A stretch of 42,894 nucleotides of DNA, from NCBI GenBank assembly GCA_022822425.1, contig JAJEBS010000299.1, positions 1 through 42,894 on the forward strand. The letters are read 5' to 3'. The notes under the pieces were generated by a model. The model did not search any database. It was not told where the DNA came from and saw nothing but the letters and a program-made list of their open reading frames with translations. Shown here piece after piece: positions 15,332 through 22,551 of the stretch (the first letter of the stretch is position 1; the number at the start of each line of letters is the position of its first letter). A program made the position numbers and the translations under genes. This DNA comes from Gemmatimonadota bacterium (GTDB taxonomy: Bacteria > Gemmatimonadota > Gemmatimonadetes > Longimicrobiales > Gaopeijiaceae).

Positions 15332-17869
15332 ATGATGGCTGGCGAAGGGGGCAAAGGGAAGCCCGACAAGCTCGCCGAGTATCGCGCCAAAAGGCAGGCG
15401 TCCCGCACCCCGGAGCCGTTCGGCGGCGCGGCGCTCGCCGGGAGCCGCCTCTTCGTCGTCCAGCAGCACGACGCCACGCGCCTGCACTGGGACTTCCGGC
15501 TGGAGCTGGACGGGGTGCTGCTCTCGTGGGCCGTGCCGAAGGGCCCATCGCCCAATCCTCGGGACAAGCGCATGGCGGTCCACGTGGAGGACCATCCGCT
15601 GGACTACGCGGAATTCGAGGGGGTGATTCCGGAGGGCAACTACGGGGCCGGCTCGGTCATCCTCTGGGACAAGGGCGTGTGGGTGCCGGTCGAGGATCCG
15701 CGCGCGGGGCTCAGGAGCGGCAAGCTGCTCTTCGATCTGCGCGGCTTCAAGCTGAACGGCCGCTGGACGCTGGTGAAGACGCGCCAGACCGAGAACTCGT
15801 GGCTCCTGATCAAGGAGTCCGATGCGTGGGTGGATGAACGCGGCACGGAGGCCTACCCGGTGGAGTCGGTCTATTCGGGGCTCGCGGTCAACGAGGTCGC
15901 CCATCCGGGGCGGCGCCAGGCAGCCGTGGAGGAACGGGTCCGGGAGCTGGGCGCGCGCGAGGGCCGGGTCCAGTCCCGCGGGGTGCGCCCGATGCTCGCG
16001 ACCCCGCGGGACACGCCGTTCACGCGCCCGGGATGGGTGTTCGAGATCAAGTACGACGGCTACCGCATCATCGGCGCCCGCGAGGGGGGCGAGGCGGTGC
16101 TCTGGTCGAGGAACGGGAACGATCTCACGGCGACCTTTCCGGAGATCGCCCGGGCCGTGCGCGGCCTCCCGTTCGGCCATGTGATTGTCGACGGCGAGGT
16201 GGTGGTCCACGATGCCGCGGGCCTCCCCAGCTTCGCCCGGCTGCAGAAGCGGGGCCGCCTGCAGAACCACGCCGGGATCCAGCGCGCGGCGGTCGAGCTT
16301 CCGGCGCGCATGTACGTTTTCGACCTGCTGGCGGTGGGCGACCTGGACCTTCGCCGCCTGCCCCTGCTGGCGCGCAAGCAGATGCTGCGCGAGGTGCTGC
16401 CTCCCGCGGGGCCGCTGCACTACTGCGATCACATCGCCGAGACGGGCGAGGTGATGTACGAACACGTCACGCAGATGCGGCTCGAAGGCGTGGTCGCCAA
16501 GAAGGCGGACAGCATCTACGTGTCGGCGCGTTCGGGCTCCTGGATGAAGATCCGGGCGGTGGAGACCGGGGACTTCGTCGTCGTCGGATGGTCCGAGCCG
16601 CAGGACGAGCGACCAGCGCTGAGTTCGCTGCACCTGGCCCGTTACCAGGGCGACACACTGGTGCACGCGGGCAGCGTCGGCACGGGGTTCACGGCGGGGC
16701 AGCTCAGCGAAATCCGCGAGATGCTTCTGGAAATCGAGGTCGCGGAGTGTCCGGCCACCGGAGAGGGAGTCTTCATGCCCGGCCGGGTGCAGCGCTGGGT
16801 CCGCCCCGAGCTGGTTGCGGAGGTGCGTTACAAGAACTGGACCGAGGCAGGCCTGCTGCGCCATCCGTCGTTCGTCCGCTTTCGCGAGGACAAGCAGCCG
16901 CGGGAATGCATCCTCGAGACAGACGATCCATTGCCCGAGACGCTGGCCGAGCCTCTGCCGGTGCATCCCCCGAGCGTCGCGCGCGAAGTGCACTTCACCA
17001 ACCTGGACAAGGTGTTCTGGCCCGTGGAGGGGTACACCAAGGGCGACCTGATCGACTACTACCGCGCCATCTCGCCCTGGCTGCTCCCGTATCTGGCGGA
17101 CCGCGCGCTGGTCATGACCCGCTACCCGGACGGCATCGACGGCAAGTCGTTCTACCAGAAGGACGCTCCCGAATGGGCCCCGGAGTGGCTGCGCACCGAG
17201 ACCGTCTTCTCGGAGAGTTCCGGGCGCGATCTGAACTACTTCGTCGCCGATTCTCCGGAGGCCATCCTCTACATCGCGAACATGGGCACCATCCCGCTGC
17301 ACATCTGGCACAGCCGCCTGGAGACGCCTTCCCGCCCGGACTGGTGCGTGCTGGACCTCGATCCCAAGGAGGCTTCGTTCGGCGACGTCATCCGGGTGGC
17401 CCGGCGCATCCGCAGGGTGTGCGATGAGGCTGGGCTTCCCTGCTACGTGAAGACGAGCGGGTCATCCGGGCTGCATGTCCTGATCCCGCTGGGGCGGCGC
17501 TGCACCTATGAGCAGTCGCAGCTGTTCGGCGGGGTGATGAGCCGTGTGATCGCGGTCGAGCTGCCGGAGATCGCCACGGTGGAGCGGCGGGTGAGCCGGC
17601 GCGACGGGAAGGTCTACCTGGACTATCTGCAGAACGGCCACGGCAAGCTGATCGCGGCTCCCTTCTGCGTGCGGCCCGGACCGGGCGCCCCCGTCTCCAT
17701 GCCGCTCGAGTGGCGCGAGGTGAAGGACGGGCTGGCCATCGAGCAACACACCATCCGCACGGCGCCCGAGCGCATGGCGGCGCTGGGAACGGACCCGCTG
17801 GCGGCGGTGCTGGAGGAGGAACCCGACCTGGTTGCCGCGCTGGAGCGGTTGATGGGCTGGCTGGGTTAG
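15332..17869 (+). CDS. ligD: Multidomain DNA ligase LigD (PE-LIG-POL)
   Basis: An 845-residue end-joining enzyme with three domains. Residues 1-165 are the 3'-phosphoesterase (HDATRLHWDFRLE at 46-58, FEGVIPEGNYGAG at 95-107). Residues 215-515 are the ATP-dependent ligase (EIKYDGYR with adenylated Lys240, VIVDGEVVV, EGVVAKK, SWMKIR). Residues 545-845 are the polymerase/primase (VHFTNLDKVFWP, VLDLDP catalytic acids, KTSGSSGLHVLIPL). Order and length match the Pseudomonas type rather than the mycobacterial POL-PE-LIG type. GGGGAG precedes the ATG pair at 15332. Together with Ku it forms a complete two-component end-joining system. The stop codon overlaps the stop of the convergent hydrolase by four bases. 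Confidence 0.97.
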   Translation: MMAGEGGKGKPDKLAEYRAKRQASRTPEPFGGAALAGSRLFVVQQHDATRLHWDFRLELDGVLLSWAVPKGPSPNPRDKRMAVHVEDHPLDYAEFEGVIPEGNYGAGSVILWDKGVWVPVEDPRAGLRSGKLLFDLRGFKLNGRWTLVKTRQTENSWLLIKESDAWVDERGTEAYPVESVYSGLAVNEVAHPGRRQAAVEERVRELGAREGRVQSRGVRPMLATPRDTPFTRPGWVFEIKYDGYRIIGAREGGEAVLWSRNGNDLTATFPEIARAVRGLPFGHVIVDGEVVVHDAAGLPSFARLQKRGRLQNHAGIQRAAVELPARMYVFDLLAVGDLDLRRLPLLARKQMLREVLPPAGPLHYCDHIAETGEVMYEHVTQMRLEGVVAKKADSIYVSARSGSWMKIRAVETGDFVVVGWSEPQDERPALSSLHLARYQGDTLVHAGSVGTGFTAGQLSEIREMLLEIEVAECPATGEGVFMPGRVQRWVRPELVAEVRYKNWTEAGLLRHPSFVRFREDKQPRECILETDDPLPETLAEPLPVHPPSVAREVHFTNLDKVFWPVEGYTKGDLIDYYRAISPWLLPYLADRALVMTRYPDGIDGKSFYQKDAPEWAPEWLRTETVFSESSGRDLNYFVADSPEAILYIANMGTIPLHIWHSRLETPSRPDWCVLDLDPKEASFGDVIRVARRIRRVCDEAGLPCYVKTSGSSGLHVLIPLGRRCTYEQSQLFGGVMSRVIAVELPEIATVERRVSRRDGKVYLDYLQNGHGKLIAAPFCVRPGPGAPVSMPLEWREVKDGLAIEQHTIRTAPERMAALGTDPLAAVLEEEPDLVAALERLMGWLG

Positions 17870-18540
17870 CTGGTTCGGGCCATCCACCCCGCCACCGCGC
17901 CGGCCACCTCCGCCATCACGTCCTCGTGGGTGCGGCCGCTTCTCTTGAGCACCTTGAACGAGTGGTCCCCGCCCTCGACCACGTGCAGCGCCGCACGGGG
18001 CCCCAGCCGCTCGACCACCGGGCGCAGGAAGTCCAGGTTGGCCAGCCGGTCGCGGGTGCCCTGGACGAACAGCAGGGGCACCTCGACCTCGTGCAGGTGC
18101 TCGCTCCGCTCGATGCCGGGCGGTTTGCCGATACCGTGCAGGGGGAAGCCCAGGAAGACGATCCCGCGCACGCCCGCGAGCGGAGCGTCGGCCGCGGCCA
18201 GCGAGGTCATGCGCCCGCCCATGGACTTGCCTCCCGCAAAGAGCGGCAGGTCGGGCACGGCCTCGTGCGCCGCCGCAACCGCCCTCCGCACCGTGGCGGT
18301 CAGAATGCGTTGCGGGTTGGGATACCGTCGACCCGCCTCCATGTAGGGGAACTGGTAGCGGAAGGTGGCGACCCCGCGCGCGGCCAGCAGCCCCGCCATC
18401 TCCTCCATGAAGACGTGGCGCATGCCCGCGCCCGCGCCGTGTCCGAGGACCAGCAGCGCACTCGCTTCGGGGGGGCGCACCAGCAGCGCCGAGACCGAGC
18501 CCCCGGCGACCTCGAAGGAGAGGGAGCGGGCCTGAGTCAT
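17866..18540 (-). CDS. Alpha/beta hydrolase, Tex30/KANL3-like
   Basis: A 224-residue cytoplasmic alpha/beta hydrolase. The nucleophile elbow is GKSMGGRM (Ser in the centre), with FVQGTRDRLA supplying the acid and EGGDHSFK the His, so the triad is complete. LGHGAGAGMRH is the oxyanion strand. The combination of GHGAGAGM, GKSMGGRM and GGDHSF fits the Tex30/KANL3-like (DUF1749/dienelactone-hydrolase-related) group, whose substrates are unknown. The stop overlaps the ligD stop (TTAG arrangement). It lies 30 bases after the MoaD-like gene on the same strand, so it may be the last gene of a BNR - MoaD - hydrolase unit. Confidence 0.85.
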   Translation of the reverse strand: MTQARSLSFEVAGGSVSALLVRPPEASALLVLGHGAGAGMRHVFMEEMAGLLAARGVATFRYQFPYMEAGRRYPNPQRILTATVRRAVAAAHEAVPDLPLFAGGKSMGGRMTSLAAADAPLAGVRGIVFLGFPLHGIGKPPGIERSEHLHEVEVPLLFVQGTRDRLANLDFLRPVVERLGPRAALHVVEGGDHSFKVLKRSGRTHEDVMAEVAGAVAGWMARTS

Positions 18541-18570
18541 CCGGCGCTCACGCTCATCCGCAGCGCCCGC

Positions 18571-18852
18571 TCATCCGCCGCTGATCGAGGGAAGCACGAG
18601 AATCTCGCTGCCCGCCCCGGCCAGCGTTCCGAGCCCGCCCGTGAAGCGGATGTTCTCGCCGTCCACGAAGATGTTCACATGGGGCCGCAGAGCACCCTGT
18701 TCGGTCATCAGGCGGTCGTACAGGCCGGGGTGGGAAGCGCTCAACGCGCCGAGCACCCCGCCGACTTCGCTCGTGCCGCCGGCCACCCCCACCTCTACCA
18801 CCGCCCTCCCCCCGGCCAGCTCCCTCAACGCCTCGGGGAGCACGATCCTCAC
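18571..18852 (-). CDS. MoaD/ThiS-like ubiquitin-fold protein
   Basis: A 93-residue protein of the MoaD/ThiS beta-grasp group. Members carry sulfur as a C-terminal thiocarboxylate or modify proteins. The C-terminus is VLPSISGG, ending in the diagnostic Gly-Gly, and the middle contains RPHVNIFVDGENIRF, typical of the family. The start is a GTG at 18852 that overlaps the upstream BNR gene stop as GTGA, so translation is coupled. The long open frame upstream in this phase is only a shadow. No E1-like (MoeB/ThiF) or MoaE partner is nearby, so its activating enzyme must be elsewhere. It could serve cofactor synthesis or act as a small modifier. Confidence 0.85.
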   Translation of the reverse strand: MRIVLPEALRELAGGRAVVEVGVAGGTSEVGGVLGALSASHPGLYDRLMTEQGALRPHVNIFVDGENIRFTGGLGTLAGAGSEILVLPSISGG

Positions 18853-19958
18853 ACCACGCACGCTTTCACGCACACCACCGGAGGGAGCCCGTCGCGCACC
18901 AGCTCCCAGGAATCGCCGTCGTCGCCCGACGCGTACACCTTGCCGCTGCGGGTCCCGAAGAACACCTGCCCGGGCGCCAGCGTCGCGAGCGCATCGCGCA
19001 ACACCGTCTCGTACGCGTTCTCCTGCGGAAGCCCCTCGGTGAGAGGGTGCCAGCTCGCCCCGCCGTCCCGCGTCCGGTACACGCGCAGCTTCGCGTCCGG
19101 CGTGCAGCGGAAGCCGTCCGACTCGATGGGCACGATGTAGACGGTGTCGGGATCTCCCGGATGCATCGCCATGGCGAAGCCGAAATCCGAGGGAACCCCG
19201 TTGGCGATGTCGACCCAGGTATCCCCCCAGTCCTCGCTCCTGTAGAGTCCCCAGTGGTTCTGCAGGAAGAGCCGGCCCGGGTTCGAGGGGTGATGCGCGA
19301 TCTTGTGCACGCACTGTCCGAACTCCGGGTGCTTGTCGGGGAGGAACTCCGCGCGCACGCCCTGGTTGCGCGCCACCCACGTGGCTCCGCCGTCGTCGCT
19401 CCGGTAGGCGCCGGCCGCCGAGATGGCGATCATCATGCGACCGCCCGGCTCGCCGTCCCCGACGATGGTGTGCAGGCAGAGCCCGCCCGCGCCCGGCTGC
19501 CAGCGCTCGCGATGGGGATGGTTCAGAAGGCCCTCCACCGGCCGCCACGATTCCCCTGCGTCCCGCGACTCGAAGAGGCACGCGGGTTCGACCCCCAGAT
19601 GGATCACATCGGGTTCGACCGCCGAACCCGGCCGGATCTGCCAGATGCGCTTGAGCGAGAGCTCCGAATCCTCCGGAAACCTGACCCGGCGTTCATCCTT
19701 CCCGGACCAGGTCGCCCCGAAGTCGTCGGAGAAGCGGAGCGTCGTCCCCCAGAAGGGACTGCCCGGCGCCGCCCACAGACGCGACCGGCCGACGCGGTCG
19801 TCGTACGCCATCGCATAGACTTCCTCGCCCGGAAAGTGCGGGCCCGCCAGCTCCCAGCCGCCGCCATCGCGCGCGCGAGCCAGGAAGGCTCCCTTGGTCG
19901 TACCCAGCAGCAGCACCGTATTCCCGCCGGAGACCCTGAACTGCGCCGACGTCTTCAT
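18849..19958 (-). CDS. BNR/WD40-like beta-propeller protein
   Basis: A 369-residue beta-propeller built of BNR-type repeats, the kind called exo-alpha-sialidase-like or VPS10-like in annotation. Asp-box-type turns are visible: SDDFGATW, SRDAGESW, SDDGGATW, SEDWGDTW, TRDGGASW and SGDDGDSW, about six blades. There is no signal peptide after the ATG at 19958 (MKTSAQFRVSGG), so it is probably cytoplasmic. GAGGAT precedes the start. Catalytic residues of true sialidases are not recognisable; I would not call it a sialidase. It is translationally coupled (GTGA) to the MoaD-like gene, which suggests a joint function. The DUF72 gene is divergent, 173 bases away. Confidence 0.82.
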   Translation of the reverse strand: MKTSAQFRVSGGNTVLLLGTTKGAFLARARDGGGWELAGPHFPGEEVYAMAYDDRVGRSRLWAAPGSPFWGTTLRFSDDFGATWSGKDERRVRFPEDSELSLKRIWQIRPGSAVEPDVIHLGVEPACLFESRDAGESWRPVEGLLNHPHRERWQPGAGGLCLHTIVGDGEPGGRMMIAISAAGAYRSDDGGATWVARNQGVRAEFLPDKHPEFGQCVHKIAHHPSNPGRLFLQNHWGLYRSEDWGDTWVDIANGVPSDFGFAMAMHPGDPDTVYIVPIESDGFRCTPDAKLRVYRTRDGGASWHPLTEGLPQENAYETVLRDALATLAPGQVFFGTRSGKVYASGDDGDSWELVRDGLPPVVCVKACVV

Positions 19959-20131
19959 TCCCACATCCTCAGCATCGTCTTCCACGTCCTGGCATCCCTT
20001 GCACGATCCCCCCGGCAACCCGTTGAAGACTATCGCGAACCGAGGCGGACACAAGACTCGGCGGCTGCGCCCCGCGGCTCCGGGAGCGGCGTCGTCTGGC
20101 GCATCCCCCGGCTCCCGTGCATCATTCCGGC

Positions 20132-20875
20132 ATGCGCATCTGGACGGGAACCAGCGGCTTCTCCTACAAGGAGTGGAAGGGCCGCTTCTATCCGGAGAAG
20201 CTGCCGCAGCGGGCCTTCCTCTCGCACTACGCCGGCGAGCTTCCGGCCGTCGAGATCAACAATACCTTCTATCGGCTGCCCAGGGTCGATCTGCTGATGA
20301 AGTGGGCCGAGCAGGTGCCCGAGGACTTCCGTTTCTCGATCAAGGCATCGCGCCGGATCACGCATTTCAAGCGCCTCGGCCTGTCGAGCACCGACGAGAC
20401 GACGTATCTGGTCGAGACCTGCGCCGCCCTCGGACCGCGGCTGGGCGTCATTCTCTTTCAGTTGCCGCCCAACATGAAGAAGGATGCGGGGCGTCTGGCC
20501 GCCTTCCTGGATCTGCTTCCCGACGGCACCCGCGCCGCCTTCGAGTTCCGCAACCCCTCCTGGTTCGACGACGAGGTGCGAACCCTGCTGGCCGACCGCG
20601 ACTTCGCCCTCGTGCACGCGGACGTGGACGAACCGCTGCCGGGCCTGCCCCCGGACGCACCCCTGGCTTCCGGCACCTGGGGCTACCTGCGCATGCGCCG
20701 CCTCGGCTACACCCGCGATGAGCTGGAGCGATGGATGGAGCGCGTCCAGGGCCAGCGCTGGAACGACGCCTTCGTCTTCTTCAAGCACGAGGACGAGGCC
20801 GCGGGGCCGGCGATGGCGAAGGACTTTCTCTCGCTGGCCGATTCCCCCTCAGGCGGAGCCGGCGATCCGGAGTAA
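20132..20875 (+). CDS. DUF72 (YecE-like) protein
   Basis: A 247-residue TIM-barrel-like protein of the DUF72/YecE family, of unknown biochemical function. Family hallmarks are the N-terminal IWTGTSGFSYKEWKG, FYPEKLP, VEINNTFYRLP, FSIKASRRITH and the later LPPNMKKD and EFRNPSWF. The C-terminal FFKHEDEAAGPAMAKDF corresponds to the usual F-N-N-x-x-x-G-x-A segment. The ATG at 20132 (MRIWTGTSG) fits the family start better than the in-frame ATG five codons earlier. The 3' end overlaps the convergent fic gene by 27 bases. Confidence 0.9.
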   Translation: MRIWTGTSGFSYKEWKGRFYPEKLPQRAFLSHYAGELPAVEINNTFYRLPRVDLLMKWAEQVPEDFRFSIKASRRITHFKRLGLSSTDETTYLVETCAALGPRLGVILFQLPPNMKKDAGRLAAFLDLLPDGTRAAFEFRNPSWFDDEVRTLLADRDFALVHADVDEPLPGLPPDAPLASGTWGYLRMRRLGYTRDELERWMERVQGQRWNDAFVFFKHEDEAAGPAMAKDFLSLADSPSGGAGDPE

Positions 20876-21865
20876 CGCATCTCGCCCGCGCGGGGTGAGG
20901 CGGTATTTCTGATTCCTCGCTCTCGGCGAGTCGGGACGGGTCATCTCCACGAATCCGGACGCCATCGCCGGATGCAGGTAGTTCTTTCGGAAGGACGGCC
21001 GGTGCGAGAGCTGCAGCTCGGCCATGAGGGCGATCGCAGCCTTCGGGCCCGTGTTCAGGGACGCCAGCAGGCGCGCTACTTGGTCGCTTACCTGGTCGCT
21101 TACTTGGTCGCTCGACGATGCCGAGCGGAGCGCCGCCAGAATCACTGCGAGCATGAACTCGATGAACGGGGTACTCTCGCCCGCCTCTGAACTCTGCCGG
21201 ATCGCCGCGTAGTAGTCGCTCTGCCGGGCATGTACCAGGCTTTCAACCGGGATCCCGGCAAAGAGCGCCTTCCAGCGGGTCAGGATCAGCGTCTGCCATA
21301 GTCGTCCCAGCCGTCCGTTGCCGTCCTCGAAGGGATGAACGAACTCGAACTCGCAGTGGAAGACCGAACTCGTCACGAGGGGATGCTCGTCCGTGGCGCC
21401 GACCCAGGCCAGCAGGTCGCCCATGAGTCGGGGAACGCGCCGGGCGGGCGGCCCGATGTGATCGACTTCTCCCTGACCCATCACCGCAATCGGCCCGGAG
21501 CGGTAACGCCCCGGGGAGCGCAGCAGCCCCGCCATGAGGATCGCGTGGGCCGCGAGCAGGTCGTCCTCATTCGCCGGGTCCCATCTCGTGTAGCGATCGT
21601 AGGCGGCGATGGCGTTACGTGCTTCCTGCAGATCCCGCAGAGGGCCGGCGACCGGCTTGCCATCGAGTATCGTCGAGATCTGTTCTTCGCTCAGCGTATT
21701 GCCCTCGATCGCGAGCGATCCGCGGATCGTGCGGATACGGTTGATTTGCCGCAGCCGCAGGTCGCGAATCACGCCCGTGGCCTCCGCGCGCCCGATCGCC
21801 TCGCCGATCTCCTCGATGCGCGCGAGGATGGCCGGCGTGATGGCGTAGGGCGGGGAATCGGCCAT
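20849..21865 (-). CDS. Fic-domain protein, N-terminally inhibited type
   Basis: A 338-residue Fic protein; the family mostly transfers AMP from ATP to target hydroxyl groups. The catalytic motif HPFEDGNGR is at 177-185 (His177). SLAIEGN at 50-56 matches the inhibitory helix motif [S/T]xxxE[G/N] placed N-terminal to the Fic core, so auto-inhibition by Glu54 is expected. The C-terminal third (266-338) looks like a winged-helix region and is joined by three SDQV repeats at 252-263. GGAGGA precedes the ATG at 21865. No antitoxin gene is adjacent, consistent with built-in inhibition. The DNA target and protein substrate are unknown. Confidence 0.92.
   Translation of the reverse strand: MADSPPYAITPAILARIEEIGEAIGRAEATGVIRDLRLRQINRIRTIRGSLAIEGNTLSEEQISTILDGKPVAGPLRDLQEARNAIAAYDRYTRWDPANEDDLLAAHAILMAGLLRSPGRYRSGPIAVMGQGEVDHIGPPARRVPRLMGDLLAWVGATDEHPLVTSSVFHCEFEFVHPFEDGNGRLGRLWQTLILTRWKALFAGIPVESLVHARQSDYYAAIRQSSEAGESTPFIEFMLAVILAALRSASSSDQVSDQVSDQVARLLASLNTGPKAAIALMAELQLSHRPSFRKNYLHPAMASGFVEMTRPDSPRARNQKYRLTPRGRDALLRIAGSA
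21078..21113. repeat. Three 12-bp tandem repeats inside fic
   Basis: The unit ACTTGGTCGCTT (plus strand) occurs three times in a row with one base change in each later copy. It encodes SDQV-SDQV-SDQV in the linker of the Fic protein. It is in frame, so copy-number change would alter linker length without breaking the gene. Confidence 0.85.
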
Positions 21866-21885
21866 TCGTCCTCCGGGTTGGCCGT

Positions 21886-21914
21886 TTGAGAGGTCGACCC
21901 GAGTAATCTAGTAT
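21886..21914 (+). promoter_or_regulatory. Candidate sigma-70 promoter, GMC operon
   Basis: TTGAGA (21886-21891) and TAGTAT (21909-21914) are separated by exactly 17 bases, in an A/T-richer patch of the 101-base gap between fic and the dehydrogenase pair. A transcript from here would start near 21921, about 45 bases before the first ATG. Confidence 0.5.
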
Positions 21915-21966
21915 TTCCGGAACAACCGGCGATCTCACGTTCCGCCCATGCAAGGAGACGCAGCCC

Positions 21967-22551
21967 ATGGCCGAGTCGCGCAGAACCTTCCTGAAGCAGT
22001 CCGCCGCGACGGTAGCCGTGGTGTCGTTGCCGGGTTGCGCACCAACCGCGGCGGAGAGTCCGGACGCGCTCGTTCCGGCCACGCTTCGGGCCGTGGGCGA
22101 GGCGGTGCTGCCGGAAGAGCTGGGCGCGGAGGGCCGGGAGCGGTCGGTGGCCGCCTTCGAGCTCTGGTCGGAGGGGCTGGAGCCGGTGGCGGAGATGGCC
22201 CATCCGTACCTGGTGCCCGAGACGGTCTACACGGGGCCGGACCCGCGGCCGGGCTGGGCCGCGCAGCTGAGCGGGCTGGACATCGAGAGCGGCAAGCGCT
22301 TCGGGGCCTCGTTTGCCGAGGTCGGAGTGCCTGAGCGGCGGCTGATCCTCGAGCCGCACGTGCGCCGGGCCGGTCCCGCTTCCGGCAGGCCGGAGAACGC
22401 CGCGCACATCGCCGTCGCGCTCGCGGCCCACTTCTTCGCCTCCCCGGTCGCGACCGACCTCTGCTACGGGCGGGCCATCGCCAAACAGCAGTGCAGAGGC
22501 CTCGCGGGCGCCGGGGACGAGCCCGCCCCGCTGCCGGGAGCCGCGTCATGA
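21967..22551 (+). CDS. Gluconate 2-dehydrogenase subunit 3-like, Tat-exported
   Basis: A 194-residue small subunit of the kind that accompanies periplasmic GMC dehydrogenases. It starts with a twin-arginine signal (RRTFLKQSAATVAVVSLPGC) and has a Cys directly after the hydrophobic core. The rest (VGEAVLPEELGAEG, FFASPVATDLCYG) resembles the gluconate 2-dehydrogenase subunit 3 family. In known systems this subunit carries the signal for both proteins and the catalytic partner, which has no signal, is exported with it. That fits here: the next gene overlaps by ATGA and lacks a signal. A candidate promoter is 45 bases upstream. Confidence 0.8.
   Translation: MAESRRTFLKQSAATVAVVSLPGCAPTAAESPDALVPATLRAVGEAVLPEELGAEGRERSVAAFELWSEGLEPVAEMAHPYLVPETVYTGPDPRPGWAAQLSGLDIESGKRFGASFAEVGVPERRLILEPHVRRAGPASGRPENAAHIAVALAAHFFASPVATDLCYGRAIAKQQCRGLAGAGDEPAPLPGAAS

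Noticed and set aside
14438-17311. A 957-residue minus frame running through ku and ligD
   Set aside because: Only the last 282 residues are Ku; the rest is antisense to ligD. The real start is the ATG at 15286.
18849-19958. True sialidase
   Set aside because: Asp-box-like turns are present, but the arginine triad and other catalytic residues of sialidases are not recognisable and there is no signal peptide.
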